This document shows positions 35,472 through 44,722 of a stretch of 64,000 bases of DNA, one piece after another (position 1 is the first letter of the stretch; each line of letters starts with the position of its first letter). The DNA is from an uncultured Prevotella sp. (GTDB lineage Bacteria; Bacteroidota; Bacteroidia; Bacteroidales; Bacteroidaceae): the NCBI GenBank assembly GCA_946183415.1, contig CAMHAM010000012.1:1-64000 (forward strand), written 5' to 3'. Below the pieces are notes generated by a model that was not told where the DNA came from, did not search any database, and saw nothing but the letters and a program-made list of their open reading frames with translations. The position numbers were made by a program, and so were the translations under genes.

Positions 35472-35503
35472 TTTGTTCAATCAGTTTTTTATTCGTACCT
35501 TTG
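35472..35503 (+). promoter_or_regulatory. Promoter of the lacI-uxaA-nhaC run
   Basis: TTTG (35472-35475) and TACCTTTG (35496-35503) are separated by 20 bases, 17 bases before the ATG at 35521. The leader is therefore very short. Confidence 0.8.
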
Positions 35504-35520
35504 CAACAAAATCTTGAGAA

Positions 35521-36588
35521 ATGGCAAAAGAGATTATCACCATCAAGGATATCGCAGCAAGAGCTGGCGTATCGGTAGGTACCGTTGACAGGGTTCTGCA
35601 TAACCGGCCTAATGTCAGCAAGAAAACGCTAGAGAAAGTCAACAAGGCTCTCGACGAACTGGACTATCGCCCAAATATGTATGCCTCTGCCCTCGCCTAT
35701 AATAAGACTTATACGTTCTACTGCGTACTACCCAAACATGAGCAGGACGCTTACTGGGACGAGATTGAGGAAGGTGCGCTGGCCTGTACCGAGTTCCGTA
35801 GGGATTTCGGCATCAAACTGAAGTTCATGTATTACGAGCGATTCAATGCTGCTGCCTTCACGCGTATGGTGCGTGAGTTCCTTACTGAGAAATTCGATGG
35901 TGTCATCATCGTACCTACTACCCTCGAACAGACAGCCCGATTCACAGAGAAACTGACAGAACGTCAGATTCCCTATGTACTGCTCGACTCGTATATGCCC
36001 GATCTGAAACCTCTGACCTTCTTCGGACAAGACTCTTTCGCCAGCGGCTATTTTGCTGCAAAGATGCTGATGCTCATTGCCAACAAAGAGAAAGAGATTG
36101 CCCTGATGAAGCAGACGCGCAACGGACTGGTGGGTTCCAAGCAGCAAGCAAACCGTGAGACAGGTTTCCGACACTATATGGTGGACCATTACCCAGAGAT
36201 CAAGATTACAGAAGTAGACCTGCCTCTTGACGAAGAGAAAAAGGACTATGACGGTATTCTGGAGAAATTCTTCAAAGAGCATCCACAAGTGCATCACTGC
36301 ATCACCTTCAACTCGAAGGCTCACCTCGTAGGAGAGTTCCTGCAAAAAACCAACAGACGAAACATCCAGATTATGGGATATGATATGGTGCCTAAAAACG
36401 TGAAATGTATCCATAACGGCAGCATCTCGTTCCTCATTGCGCAGCACGCCTATCAACAAGGCTACGCCAGTGTCGATGCCCTTTTCAATGCCATTGTGAT
36501 GAAACGCCAGGTAAACCCCGTGAACTATATGCCCATAGAGATCCTGACAAAAGAAAACGTGGACTTCTACAGACGTACGGCTATATAA
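35521..36588 (+). CDS. LacI family transcriptional regulator
   Basis: 355 residues: an N-terminal LacI helix-turn-helix ([20 protein letters not shown], residues about 6-25, with hinge helix [10 protein letters not shown]) and a periplasmic-binding-protein-like effector domain. The GTVDRVLH recognition helix is the variant common in Bacteroidetes sugar regulators. Its position, divergent from kdgK-eda and directly before uxaA, argues that it controls this uronate locus, perhaps with KDG or a uronate as effector. Effector identity is inference. Confidence 0.93.
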   Translation: MAKEIITIKDIAARAGVSVGTVDRVLHNRPNVSKKTLEKVNKALDELDYRPNMYASALAYNKTYTFYCVLPKHEQDAYWDEIEEGALACTEFRRDFGIKLKFMYYERFNAAAFTRMVREFLTEKFDGVIIVPTTLEQTARFTEKLTERQIPYVLLDSYMPDLKPLTFFGQDSFASGYFAAKMLMLIANKEKEIALMKQTRNGLVGSKQQANRETGFRHYMVDHYPEIKITEVDLPLDEEKKDYDGILEKFFKEHPQVHHCITFNSKAHLVGEFLQKTNRRNIQIMGYDMVPKNVKCIHNGSISFLIAQHAYQQGYASVDALFNAIVMKRQVNPVNYMPIEILTKENVDFYRRTAI

Positions 36589-36613
36589 ACAACTAAAACA
36601 AATACAAAAGAAA

Positions 36614-38107
36614 ATGGAACAAGCTACATTCTTAAAAATCAACCCCGCTGATAGTGTGGTGGTATGTCTTCAGCCCAAGAAGAAAGGAGAGATTATCGAA
36701 GTAGACGGCTTACAGGTGACAATTAATCAGGACACACCAGCAGGCCACAAAGTACTGATCAAGGATGCCCCTGAAGGTACCGATATTATCAAATATGGTT
36801 ACCCCATCGGTCACGCCAAGGAAAATCTGAAGGCAGGCGATTGGGTAAATGAGAACAATCTGAAGACAAATCTGTCAGGAACACTTGAATATACATATCG
36901 CCCTGTAAACGAAGAACTTAAAATCAAGAAAGAGAACCGAACCTTTAAGGGCTATGTTCGTAAGAACGGCGATGTGGGTGTGAGAAATGAGATATGGATC
37001 GTACCCACCGTTGGCTGTGTAAACGGTATCGCTGAACGCCTCGTAAAAGAACTTAAGAAAGAGACTCATGAAGAAGGCGTCGATGCCATCTATGCCTGGC
37101 ATCATAATTACGGCTGTTCACAGCTCTCAGGCGATCATGAGAACACCCGCAAGGTGCTGCGCGACATCTGTCTGCATCCCAATGCTGGAGCCGTCCTCGT
37201 GTTGAGTCTTGGTTGTGAAAATAATCAGCCAGATGACTTCATGGCGATGTTGGGCGATTATGACAAGGACCGTATCAAGCTGCTCGTTACCCAGAAGGTT
37301 GAAGACGAGATGGAAGCTGGTATGACGATACTTCGTGAACTCTACAATCTTGCCAAGCAGGATCAGCGTGTGGAGGTTCCTGTATCGAAACTCCGCGTAG
37401 GACTGAAGTGTGGTGGTTCTGACGGCTTCTCGGGTATCACAGCCAATCCGCTCGTGGGAGAATTCTCAGACTGGCTCGTAGCTCAAGGTGGAACCTCAGT
37501 ATTGACGGAGGTACCCGAAATGTTTGGAGCCGAGACCATCTTGATGAACCGCTGCCGCACGGAAGACCTCTTCAACCAGACGGTATCGATGATCAACAAC
37601 TTCAAGAATTATTTCCTCTCACACGGTGAGCCCGTAGGCGAGAATCCCTCACCAGGCAATAAGGCAGGCGGTATCTCTACCCTCGAAGATAAGGCACTTG
37701 GCTGTACACAAAAGTGTGGCAAAGCACCAGTGAGTGGTGTGATGGAATATGGCGATCGCCTGGAGCACGACGGACTGAATCTGCTCTCAGCCCCAGGTAA
37801 TGACCTTGTGGCCGCTACCGCCCTCGCCTCTTGCGGTTGTCACCTGGTGCTCTTCACCACAGGTCGTGGAACTCCCTTTGGCACTTTTGTCCCCACGATG
37901 AAGATTGCCACAAACCCCGACCTCGCACGTAGGAAACAGAACTGGATCGACTTCTCTGCAGGACAACTGATAGAAGGTCGCACGATGCAGGAGCTCATTC
38001 CTGAGTTTATCGACAAGGTGCTCAGTGTGGCCAGCGGCCAGAAAGCCAAGAATGAGGAGAACGATTACCGTGAGATATCAATCTTCAAGAATGGAGTAAC
38101 TCTTTAA
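36614..38107 (+). CDS. uxaA: Altronate dehydratase
   Basis: A single-chain UxaA of 497 residues: an N-terminal SAF domain (about 1-95) followed by the catalytic domain with GCVNGIAERLV, HNYGCSQLSGDHENT, LKCGGSDGFSGITANPL and GCTQKCGKAPV. The conserved Cys and His residues are those used for metal binding in the family. It dehydrates D-altronate to 2-keto-3-deoxygluconate, the substrate of the divergent kdgK product. UxaB and UxaC, which make altronate from galacturonate, are not in the window. It lies 25 bases after the regulator gene; its stop is followed directly by a GTGAAAAGTGAAGAGTGAA repeat. Confidence 0.95.
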   Translation: MEQATFLKINPADSVVVCLQPKKKGEIIEVDGLQVTINQDTPAGHKVLIKDAPEGTDIIKYGYPIGHAKENLKAGDWVNENNLKTNLSGTLEYTYRPVNEELKIKKENRTFKGYVRKNGDVGVRNEIWIVPTVGCVNGIAERLVKELKKETHEEGVDAIYAWHHNYGCSQLSGDHENTRKVLRDICLHPNAGAVLVLSLGCENNQPDDFMAMLGDYDKDRIKLLVTQKVEDEMEAGMTILRELYNLAKQDQRVEVPVSKLRVGLKCGGSDGFSGITANPLVGEFSDWLVAQGGTSVLTEVPEMFGAETILMNRCRTEDLFNQTVSMINNFKNYFLSHGEPVGENPSPGNKAGGISTLEDKALGCTQKCGKAPVSGVMEYGDRLEHDGLNLLSAPGNDLVAATALASCGCHLVLFTTGRGTPFGTFVPTMKIATNPDLARRKQNWIDFSAGQLIEGRTMQELIPEFIDKVLSVASGQKAKNEENDYREISIFKNGVTL

Positions 38108-38135
38108 GTGAAAAGTGAAGAGTGAATAATTTAGC

Positions 38136-39410
38136 ATGAAGAAAGGACTGATCGCATTATCACCGCTGATGGTGTTTATCTTGTTTTATTTAGTCACTAG
38201 CATTATTGCTGGTGACTTTTACAAGATACCTATCACGGTGGCCTTTATGGTATCGAGTATTTATGCCGTCATCATCTTCAACGGGAAACCGCTGATGGCG
38301 CGCATCAATACCTTCAGCCGTGGAGCCGCCACCGAACAGATGATGCTGATGATCTGGATCTTCGTGCTCGCAGGGGCCTTCGCCTATTCTGCCAAACAGA
38401 TGGGCAGTATCGATGCCACCGTGAACCTGACTCTCTGGCTGCTACCGCCTCAGATGCTACTCGCGGGTATGTTTCTTGCAGCCTGTTTCGTATCCATATC
38501 TATTGGTACGAGTGTGGGTACGATAGCAGCTCTTGTTCCTATTGCAGCAGGCGTGGCAGAAGAGACAGGGCTCAGCGTCGCTATGATGACTGCAATCATC
38601 GTGGGAGGTTCATTCTTTGGCGATAATCTCTCCTTTATATCTGACACTACCATTATGGCGACACAGACTCAAAACTGCCGCCTGAGTGATAAATTCCGCG
38701 TGAACATCTTCATCGCAGCTCCTGCTGCGCTGATTATCCTCATAGTCTACATTTTAATGGGTCAAGCCACTAACGCCACACAACAGATTCCACCCGTGGA
38801 GTGGATCAAGGTGACACCCTATCTGGTGGTTCTTATAACAGCTATTCTGGGCATGAACGTGATGGCGGTACTCACCATAGGAATCTTGCTCACAGGCATC
38901 ATTGGTTTCTTCACTGGAGGCTTCGATCTCTACGGATGGTTCGGAGCAATGGGTGAAGGCATCCTCTCGATGGGAGAACTCATTATCGTCACGATGATGG
39001 CTGCAGGTATGCTCGAACTCATTCGCCAGCAGGGAGGCATCGACTTCATCATCCGACTACTGACACGCCGAGTGAGCAGCAAACGAGGTGCAGAACTTAG
39101 CATCGCTGCCCTTGTATCACTTGTTGATATCTGTACAGCCAACAATACGGTAGCGATTCTCACTGTCGGTGGCATCTCCAAGGAGGTGGGCGACCGTTTC
39201 GGAGTCGACAACAAGAAATGCGCCTCAATACTTGACACATTCTCCTGTACCATTCAGGGAATCATCCCCTATGGCGCACAGATGCTGATAGCTGCGGGCT
39301 TGGCTTCACTCAATCCTGTGGCCATTCTCCCCTACCTCTACTATCCGCTCACACTGGGCATTGTGGCATTGTTGTCAATATTGCTCCGTTATCCCAAACG
39401 TTATTCATAA
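38136..39410 (+). CDS. NhaC-family Na+/H+ antiporter-like transporter
   Basis: A polytopic membrane protein of 424 residues in the ion-transporter superfamily. GTSVGTIAALVPIA and GGSFFGDNLSFISDTTIMATQTQ are family signatures of NhaC. Members are usually called Na+/H+ antiporters, though several act on organic anions or amino acids. Placed 28 bases after uxaA in the same transcript, it might move a uronate or altronate, or balance ions during uptake; this is inference. A 10-bp stem (38192-38201 with 38208-38217) followed by T residues lies within its 5' coding region. Confidence 0.88.
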   Translation: MKKGLIALSPLMVFILFYLVTSIIAGDFYKIPITVAFMVSSIYAVIIFNGKPLMARINTFSRGAATEQMMLMIWIFVLAGAFAYSAKQMGSIDATVNLTLWLLPPQMLLAGMFLAACFVSISIGTSVGTIAALVPIAAGVAEETGLSVAMMTAIIVGGSFFGDNLSFISDTTIMATQTQNCRLSDKFRVNIFIAAPAALIILIVYILMGQATNATQQIPPVEWIKVTPYLVVLITAILGMNVMAVLTIGILLTGIIGFFTGGFDLYGWFGAMGEGILSMGELIIVTMMAAGMLELIRQQGGIDFIIRLLTRRVSSKRGAELSIAALVSLVDICTANNTVAILTVGGISKEVGDRFGVDNKKCASILDTFSCTIQGIIPYGAQMLIAAGLASLNPVAILPYLYYPLTLGIVALLSILLRYPKRYS

Positions 39411-39421
39411 TTCCAACTGCC

Positions 39422-40243
39422 ATGAATATCGTACAACGCAACTTCTACCGCCTCATCCGTAACGGCATTTTCGAGCATCAGGAACCTATCGAGCCCATGT
39501 CAGTGTTCAAATGGAATAAACTTTTCCAGTTGGCCATCATGCACGAAGTGGTTCAGCAAGTATGGGAGGGATTGCAGCATAGCAAGAACCAATTCACGCT
39601 GCACCTCACCCCACAACAATGGGAACTCTGGGAGAAGACCGCAAAAGAATATGCCGAGAAGGCTGAGACTGAAGAGGATGTGTTTCTCAGAGCCGACCAT
39701 CTGACAAATCCTGTGCTGAATCATCACCTACAGACTATTCTCGACGATGAGCACTCAGACGTTTCCACGCGTCAATTATTACTCACCATCATCCGTGTGG
39801 CGCGCCATATCCTGAACGAGGGCGTACCCGTCAGACAATTAGTGGAGCTGGGCACCTGTCTGCACCAGAACCATGAGCGTATAGACTTTGAGATGCTACA
39901 AAGATGGCTGAAGCGTCTGCGCTTTGAACAGATGGCCCAACTCGAAGGGGCGATGCTCGTCCAGATGTTTGGTTTCGATGCTACAGATATTCCATTCCTA
40001 AAGGGGAAGGTAAATAAGAATACGGCAGCTGTTGCCTTAGAACTGACGGAACTTACAAACACCCGCTCACGCGACTTCTATTTCTCACAGGATTCAGGCG
40101 ATATATTTGTTCACACAAGCAACGGTTCGGCGATGCTGGGGCATCTCCGTCGTTCAGCACGATACTTCCGCTACATCCCTTCAGAGATTGTCACAAACTT
40201 CTTTCGCTCCTTCGCCCACTCACTTTCGCACATTGAGGAGTAG
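39422..40243 (+). CDS. NTP_transf_5-like protein lacking a recognisable catalytic domain
   Basis: A 273-residue soluble protein. The segment from about residue 125 (RHILNEGVPVRQLVELG, then MLQRWLKRLRFEQMAQ) resembles the C-terminal helical part of the uncharacterised nucleotidyltransferase family PF14907, where a similar His..LR..DWA..L pattern occurs. The GS-X-D-X-D nucleotidyltransferase signature is not seen, so it is probably non-catalytic. It starts 11 bases after the transporter stop and may be co-transcribed with the uronate genes. The family link is from recollection and moderate. Confidence 0.55.
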   Translation: MNIVQRNFYRLIRNGIFEHQEPIEPMSVFKWNKLFQLAIMHEVVQQVWEGLQHSKNQFTLHLTPQQWELWEKTAKEYAEKAETEEDVFLRADHLTNPVLNHHLQTILDDEHSDVSTRQLLLTIIRVARHILNEGVPVRQLVELGTCLHQNHERIDFEMLQRWLKRLRFEQMAQLEGAMLVQMFGFDATDIPFLKGKVNKNTAAVALELTELTNTRSRDFYFSQDSGDIFVHTSNGSAMLGHLRRSARYFRYIPSEIVTNFFRSFAHSLSHIEE

Positions 40244-40257
40244 CAAAAGATGTACTC

Positions 40258-41112
40258 TTATTCGTGATAATGATGAAACCTGATGTCGCGCAGGCCATGA
40301 TCACCCATGAATCTACTCTTATCCACATAGCCGTTGACACCCATTATCCTACCCTTGCTCGTATACTGCCACATCGTGATGTCGCGACCGTCTTCGAGAA
40401 CGGGTTCTTCATCCAGATACATCGCTATCATCAGCTTATAATCGTCGATCTTGCCTACGAGGTATTTATTGTAGAAATTACGATAAGTATATACCAAAGG
40501 TTTCTGCCTATATTCTACTTCCACCATCTGAAGGAATCTGAGCAGCTGTTCACAGAACATATCGATGGGCAGTCCTCCTGTAGTCTCTACATCGATCATT
40601 GGAATCAGGTCCTGCTCACCAGGACGGCATTGGGTCTTGAAATTTTGCAATTGTTGATATAAGGGCGTCTTCGGACGGAAGAAATGATAAGATCCAACCT
40701 TCAATCCATAACGATGTGCCAGTTCGATGTTGCGCTCATAGCGCTCATCAATCCTGTCGCCTCCCTCTGTCGCCTTCAGATAGACGTATGCCATCTTGGT
40801 ATTCTCACCCACAGTCTCCCAGAACACTTGTCCCTGATAATGCGAGAGATCGATGCCGTGCACATGATTACAAGTATCCTCACACTGCAGATAAGGGTCA
40901 TAATCGGGATCCAGCAGACGAGGATCTGGTTTGGAAGCCTGCTTCACAACAATCCGCTTGGTCTTACCACGTTTCTTGCTGCGATGACGCTTTTTCTTCT
41001 TCAAGACAGCACTCGACCTGCTCTTTTTCTTTCCTCTTGTACGCTGTGCATAACCATCGCCAATACCCATCAGAGCAACACATAATGCCAGCAAAATATA
41101 TAGTTTTTTCAT
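40258..41112 (-). CDS. Secreted glycoside hydrolase family 25 (lysozyme-like)
   Basis: 284 residues from ATG 41112, which begins a clean signal peptide (MKKLYILLALCVALMGIGDGYAQ in outline); an ATG eight codons upstream is open but gives a poorer signal. After cleavage there is a strongly basic linker (about 25-60, rich in Lys, Arg and Ser), then the GH25 domain: HGIDLSHYQGQVFW, AYVYLKATEGG, GSYHFF and MIDVETTGG with the acidic catalytic pair. It is predicted to hydrolyse peptidoglycan glycan strands. The basic linker may bind wall or surface polymers. Convergent with the 39422 gene (14-base gap). Confidence 0.93.
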   Translation of the reverse strand: MKKLYILLALCVALMGIGDGYAQRTRGKKKSRSSAVLKKKKRHRSKKRGKTKRIVVKQASKPDPRLLDPDYDPYLQCEDTCNHVHGIDLSHYQGQVFWETVGENTKMAYVYLKATEGGDRIDERYERNIELAHRYGLKVGSYHFFRPKTPLYQQLQNFKTQCRPGEQDLIPMIDVETTGGLPIDMFCEQLLRFLQMVEVEYRQKPLVYTYRNFYNKYLVGKIDDYKLMIAMYLDEEPVLEDGRDITMWQYTSKGRIMGVNGYVDKSRFMGDHGLRDIRFHHYHE

Positions 41113-41207
41113 TGAATCTTCGTTTTGGATGGGCAAAGATACAAATAAATCTTAAAGAATTTCCCTATTTAACTATTATTTTTGTACCTTTGCCACAAAT
41201 TATTGAT

Positions 41208-42497
41208 ATGATGAAGAATTTGTTGATCGCAATATGCCTCCTTGCAGGCCTGACATCTTGTCATCACGATGATGATGACGAACCCGTTGACAATAGAGAT
41301 CGCCGCACAGTACTCGTCTATATAGCTGCTGAGAATAATCTCAGTATTTATGCCAACTCTGACCTCGATGAGATGAAAGAGGGCTCCAAGAAGCTCGCCG
41401 ATGATCAGAACCTCATTGTCTATGTCGACGAGGCTGGTTCTCTGACGACCCCATACATTGCCCGTGTGAAGGGCGGCGAACTTGTTGACACCGTCTACAT
41501 GAAGGAGAAACTTGCTGCCGACCCAACAACCTTGCAGTATATTATACAGTACACCCGCGAAAAGTATCCTGCCAAGAGTTACGGTCTCATGCTATGGGGA
41601 CACGCCTCAGGATGGCTCGTCAGCAACAAAGACTCTATCTCACCCTCATATAGTCGTGATTCCAAAATATTCCAGAAGGCTTATGGCGGTTCTTCTGGCG
41701 ATAACTCCAGCACTACAAGATACTGGATGAACATCGCACCCATGGCGAAGGCTATTGCCAACGGAATGGGTAACACCCCACTGAAGTTCATCTTTGGTGA
41801 CTGTTGCAATTTCGGGTGTACCGAGGTGGCTTATGAGTTACGCAACGTGGCTGAGTATGTTATAGGTTCTCCAGCCGAAATCCCTGATAGTGGCGGACTT
41901 TATGAACTGCTGGTGGGTGATATGTTCTTGGAGAGTGACAACTTCTTTCAGAACATCATCGACGATTATTACGACTCCTATATAGATTTAATTAAAGAGT
42001 ATCCCAACGTCTACTTCAATATCACTCCTGGCGATCTCGAAGGCTACAGTCTGCCCCTCGCTGCCTATAAGTGCAGTGAACTCGACAATCTCGCTACTGC
42101 CACCAACAGACTCCTTGGAACGATTGCAGAAAAACTGAATACACCGAGCACCCTTAACCTCGAAGGTACTGTCTTCTATGGCATGACTGGAGGCAACCGT
42201 TATTCTTACGATATCAAGAGCGTACTCAAGAAGAATACGGCTGCTGGCGATTTTGAGGCTTGGTTGACTGCCCTGAATCGGGCTGTGATCTATTATCGTT
42301 GGTCTTCCAAGTGGCTCACAAGCACCAGGGCGCTTGCTAATCAGATGAAGAACTTCGACAACTGTGACGACGATTGTATCTCTGCCAGCATGTTCTTCCC
42401 CTCCGATGCTTACAAGAATACTAATCCCAATTGGAATAGCGCCATCCAACAGTTCCAGTGGAACAATGTGATCCACTGGGAAAAGTATGGCTGGTAA
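41208..42497 (+). CDS. Clostripain-family (peptidase C11) lipoprotein
   Basis: About 429 residues; start ATG 41208 (or the next codon, 41211). The lipobox LAGLTSC makes it an exported lipoprotein, followed by a His/Asp-rich linker. The C11 caspase-fold core is present: VLVYIAAENNLS, catalytic His132 in LMLWGHASGW and Cys199/Cys200 in FGDCCNFGC. Clostripain enzymes cut after Arg or Lys and are often self-activated. The frame is open far upstream over the divergent GH25 gene, but that portion has no signal and is a shadow. A TACCTTTG -7 element at 41185-41192 is close to the start. Confidence 0.92.
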   Translation: MMKNLLIAICLLAGLTSCHHDDDDEPVDNRDRRTVLVYIAAENNLSIYANSDLDEMKEGSKKLADDQNLIVYVDEAGSLTTPYIARVKGGELVDTVYMKEKLAADPTTLQYIIQYTREKYPAKSYGLMLWGHASGWLVSNKDSISPSYSRDSKIFQKAYGGSSGDNSSTTRYWMNIAPMAKAIANGMGNTPLKFIFGDCCNFGCTEVAYELRNVAEYVIGSPAEIPDSGGLYELLVGDMFLESDNFFQNIIDDYYDSYIDLIKEYPNVYFNITPGDLEGYSLPLAAYKCSELDNLATATNRLLGTIAEKLNTPSTLNLEGTVFYGMTGGNRYSYDIKSVLKKNTAAGDFEAWLTALNRAVIYYRWSSKWLTSTRALANQMKNFDNCDDDCISASMFFPSDAYKNTNPNWNSAIQQFQWNNVIHWEKYGW

Positions 42498-42512
42498 TCA
42501 AGATTCTTTGAT

Positions 42513-44072
42513 TTAGAATGGCAGCGGACCGTTGTTCTGTGGAGGCAATGGTGCGCCGCCAGCAAAGGGATCATAGCCATCAAGCATTTCTGGCGGATTA
42601 TTGTTGTTGCCATTAATCTTGGATCCCACAATTTCGCCGCCACCTACAGGAGCACGATTAGCCAGACTCTTGTCCTCAGGATTTTCAAAACGTGTATATT
42701 CCCCTCGGAAGGTCAGCAACACGTCGCCAGTAGCACCTTTACGATGCTTGGCGATAATGATCTGCGCCATACCATGCAGGTCGCGCCCGTTATCATCTTG
42801 ATAGATGTGGTAATACTCTGGACGATGCACAAAGATCACCATATCGGCATCCTGCTCGATAGCACCCGACTCACGAAGATCTGAAAGTTGTGGGCGCTTG
42901 CCCTCCAGTCCCTCACGGCTCTCTACACCACGATTCAACTGACTCAGTGCCAGAATAGGAATATCCAATTCCTTCGCCAATCCCTTCAGTGAACGGGAAA
43001 TAGTAGAGACTTCCTCCTGTCGCGAAGAGAAACGCATGCCATTGGCATTCATCAGCTGCAGATAGTCTATCATGATCAACTTTACGCCGTGCTCACGAAC
43101 CAGACGTCGTGCTTTAGTTCTAAGTTCAAACACGGAGAGTCCTGGGGTATCGTCAATATAAAGTGGTGCACCCAGCAAGTTGTTAATACGCTTGTCAAGT
43201 CGCTCCCACTCATCACGCTGCAGCTGACCGTTCAGAATCTTCGAGCCCTGAATCTCGCAAACATTGGAAATAAGGCGGTTGACAAGTTGCACATTTGACA
43301 TTTCAAGTGAAAAGAAAGCCATCGGTACGCGCGAATCGGCAGCGATATTCTTTGCCATCGAGAGTGCAAAAGAGGTTTTACCCATCGCAGGACGCCCTGC
43401 AATGATGACAAGATCTGATGCCTGCCAACCGCTGGTAAGATCGTCGAGTTTGTAATAGCCAGTCGATACACCCGTCAGTCCATCTGTATTCGCTGCAGCT
43501 GTTTGTATCACTTTCAGCGCCTGTGATATCACTGGATCAATGGCTGTATAATCCTTTTTCATGTTGCGCTGCGACAATTCGAAAAGACTGCCCTCTGCTT
43601 CCTGCATGAGATCCTCTACATCGATAGTCTCGTCGAAGGCCTTCGTCTCAACCACACTCGCGAAGGAAATCAATTGTCTTGCAAGCGATTTCTGTGCCAC
43701 GATATTGGCATGATACTCAATATTTGCTGATGAAGCCACGCGCGAACTAAGTTCTGCCACATAAGCAGGACCTCCAACCTCGTCGAGGGTGCCCAACTTG
43801 GCCAACTGCTCTGTTACAGTCAGCATATCAACAGGCTTTTCTGCCATACTCAGATCGCGGATTGCAGCATATACCATCTGATTCCTGGGTTCATAAAAAC
43901 TCTCTGGGCGCAATGTCTCACAGATTACCGCATAAGCGTCCTTATCGATCATCAATGCACCCAACACGGCCTTCTCCACATCCAGTGCCTGTGGTTGTAG
44001 CCTACCGTAAGTATTGTCTACAGGCTGTTGCCTGCGTTGTCTTCTTTTGTTTGTATTATCTTGTTCTGCCAT
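42513..44072 (-). CDS. dnaB: Replicative DNA helicase DnaB
   Basis: A hexameric 5'-3' helicase of 519 residues. The N-terminal collar domain begins with PQALDVEKAVLGALMID and the RecA-like motor has Walker A AGRPAMGKTSFALS, IDYLQLMN (Walker B) and LSQLNRGVE. Start ATG 44072 gives MAEQDN followed by a basic tail; the open frame further upstream overlaps the TRIC gene. The C-terminus is Gly/Pro/Asn-rich and likely disordered. Last gene of the minus-strand rarA-TRIC-dnaB run, five bases after the TRIC gene. Confidence 0.97.
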   Translation of the reverse strand: MAEQDNTNKRRQRRQQPVDNTYGRLQPQALDVEKAVLGALMIDKDAYAVICETLRPESFYEPRNQMVYAAIRDLSMAEKPVDMLTVTEQLAKLGTLDEVGGPAYVAELSSRVASSANIEYHANIVAQKSLARQLISFASVVETKAFDETIDVEDLMQEAEGSLFELSQRNMKKDYTAIDPVISQALKVIQTAAANTDGLTGVSTGYYKLDDLTSGWQASDLVIIAGRPAMGKTSFALSMAKNIAADSRVPMAFFSLEMSNVQLVNRLISNVCEIQGSKILNGQLQRDEWERLDKRINNLLGAPLYIDDTPGLSVFELRTKARRLVREHGVKLIMIDYLQLMNANGMRFSSRQEEVSTISRSLKGLAKELDIPILALSQLNRGVESREGLEGKRPQLSDLRESGAIEQDADMVIFVHRPEYYHIYQDDNGRDLHGMAQIIIAKHRKGATGDVLLTFRGEYTRFENPEDKSLANRAPVGGGEIVGSKINGNNNNPPEMLDGYDPFAGGAPLPPQNNGPLPF

Positions 44073-44077
44073 AATGA

Positions 44078-44698
44078 TTATTTTTTCTGATCGTGAAGTA
44101 CGGGGAGCGACAGATGGTATTTCACTGCCAAGAACCTGATGACGCACGTCATTACAAAGCTCACAACAGCGCTCAGTTCCATTGATACCCCCAGCGAAGC
44201 CAGCAGCCAATAGGCTATGCCGCCTACCACACAAGCCATCGCATAGATTTCTTTATGAAAAATCACAGGTTCATTGTTCAAAAGTACATCACGGATCACG
44301 CCACCGGCACTACCCGTAATGCAGCCCATGATGATAGCGACCCAGAAAGGCTGTCCGAAGGCCAGACTTTTCTCAATACCAGCTATCGTAAAGAGTGCCA
44401 GTCCGAGTGTATCAAACACAAACCATGCATTCTTCAAAGGCTCCATCCACTTTCCGAAGAAAGCTACCGTCAGTAATGCTACAGCCGTACATATTAAATA
44501 TATAGGTGTCGTCATCCAGAAGGGTGTCGTCCCTAACATCAAGTCGCGAATCGTTCCACCTCCAATGGCTACAGCCACACCACACACGTAACCGCCAAAC
44601 CAGTCAAACTGCTTTGCTGCTGCATGTCTGATACCCGAGATGGCAAAGGCAAACGTACCCAGCAACTCGATAATTTTGATGATAACCTCCTGATCCAC
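44078..44698 (-). CDS. Trimeric intracellular cation (TRIC)-type channel, UPF0126/YicG family
   Basis: A membrane protein of 206 residues built from two three-helix repeats plus a last helix. Each repeat carries the family signature: GIRHAAAK with GGGTIRDLMLG in the first, and GIEKSLAF with AGGVIRDVLLN in the second. Bacterial TRIC homologues form K+-permeable trimers, and some family members are annotated as glycine transporters. It sits between rarA (24-base gap) and dnaB (5-base gap). Confidence 0.92.
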   Translation of the reverse strand: MDQEVIIKIIELLGTFAFAISGIRHAAAKQFDWFGGYVCGVAVAIGGGTIRDLMLGTTPFWMTTPIYLICTAVALLTVAFFGKWMEPLKNAWFVFDTLGLALFTIAGIEKSLAFGQPFWVAIIMGCITGSAGGVIRDVLLNNEPVIFHKEIYAMACVVGGIAYWLLASLGVSMELSAVVSFVMTCVIRFLAVKYHLSLPVLHDQKK

Positions 44699-44722
44699 AA
44701 TTACAACTTCTTTCTTCTCAAG

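Noticed and set aside
40716..41207. Upstream extension of the clostripain-family gene
   Set aside because: The frame is open but runs antisense through the GH25 gene; the lipoprotein signal at 41208 marks the true start.
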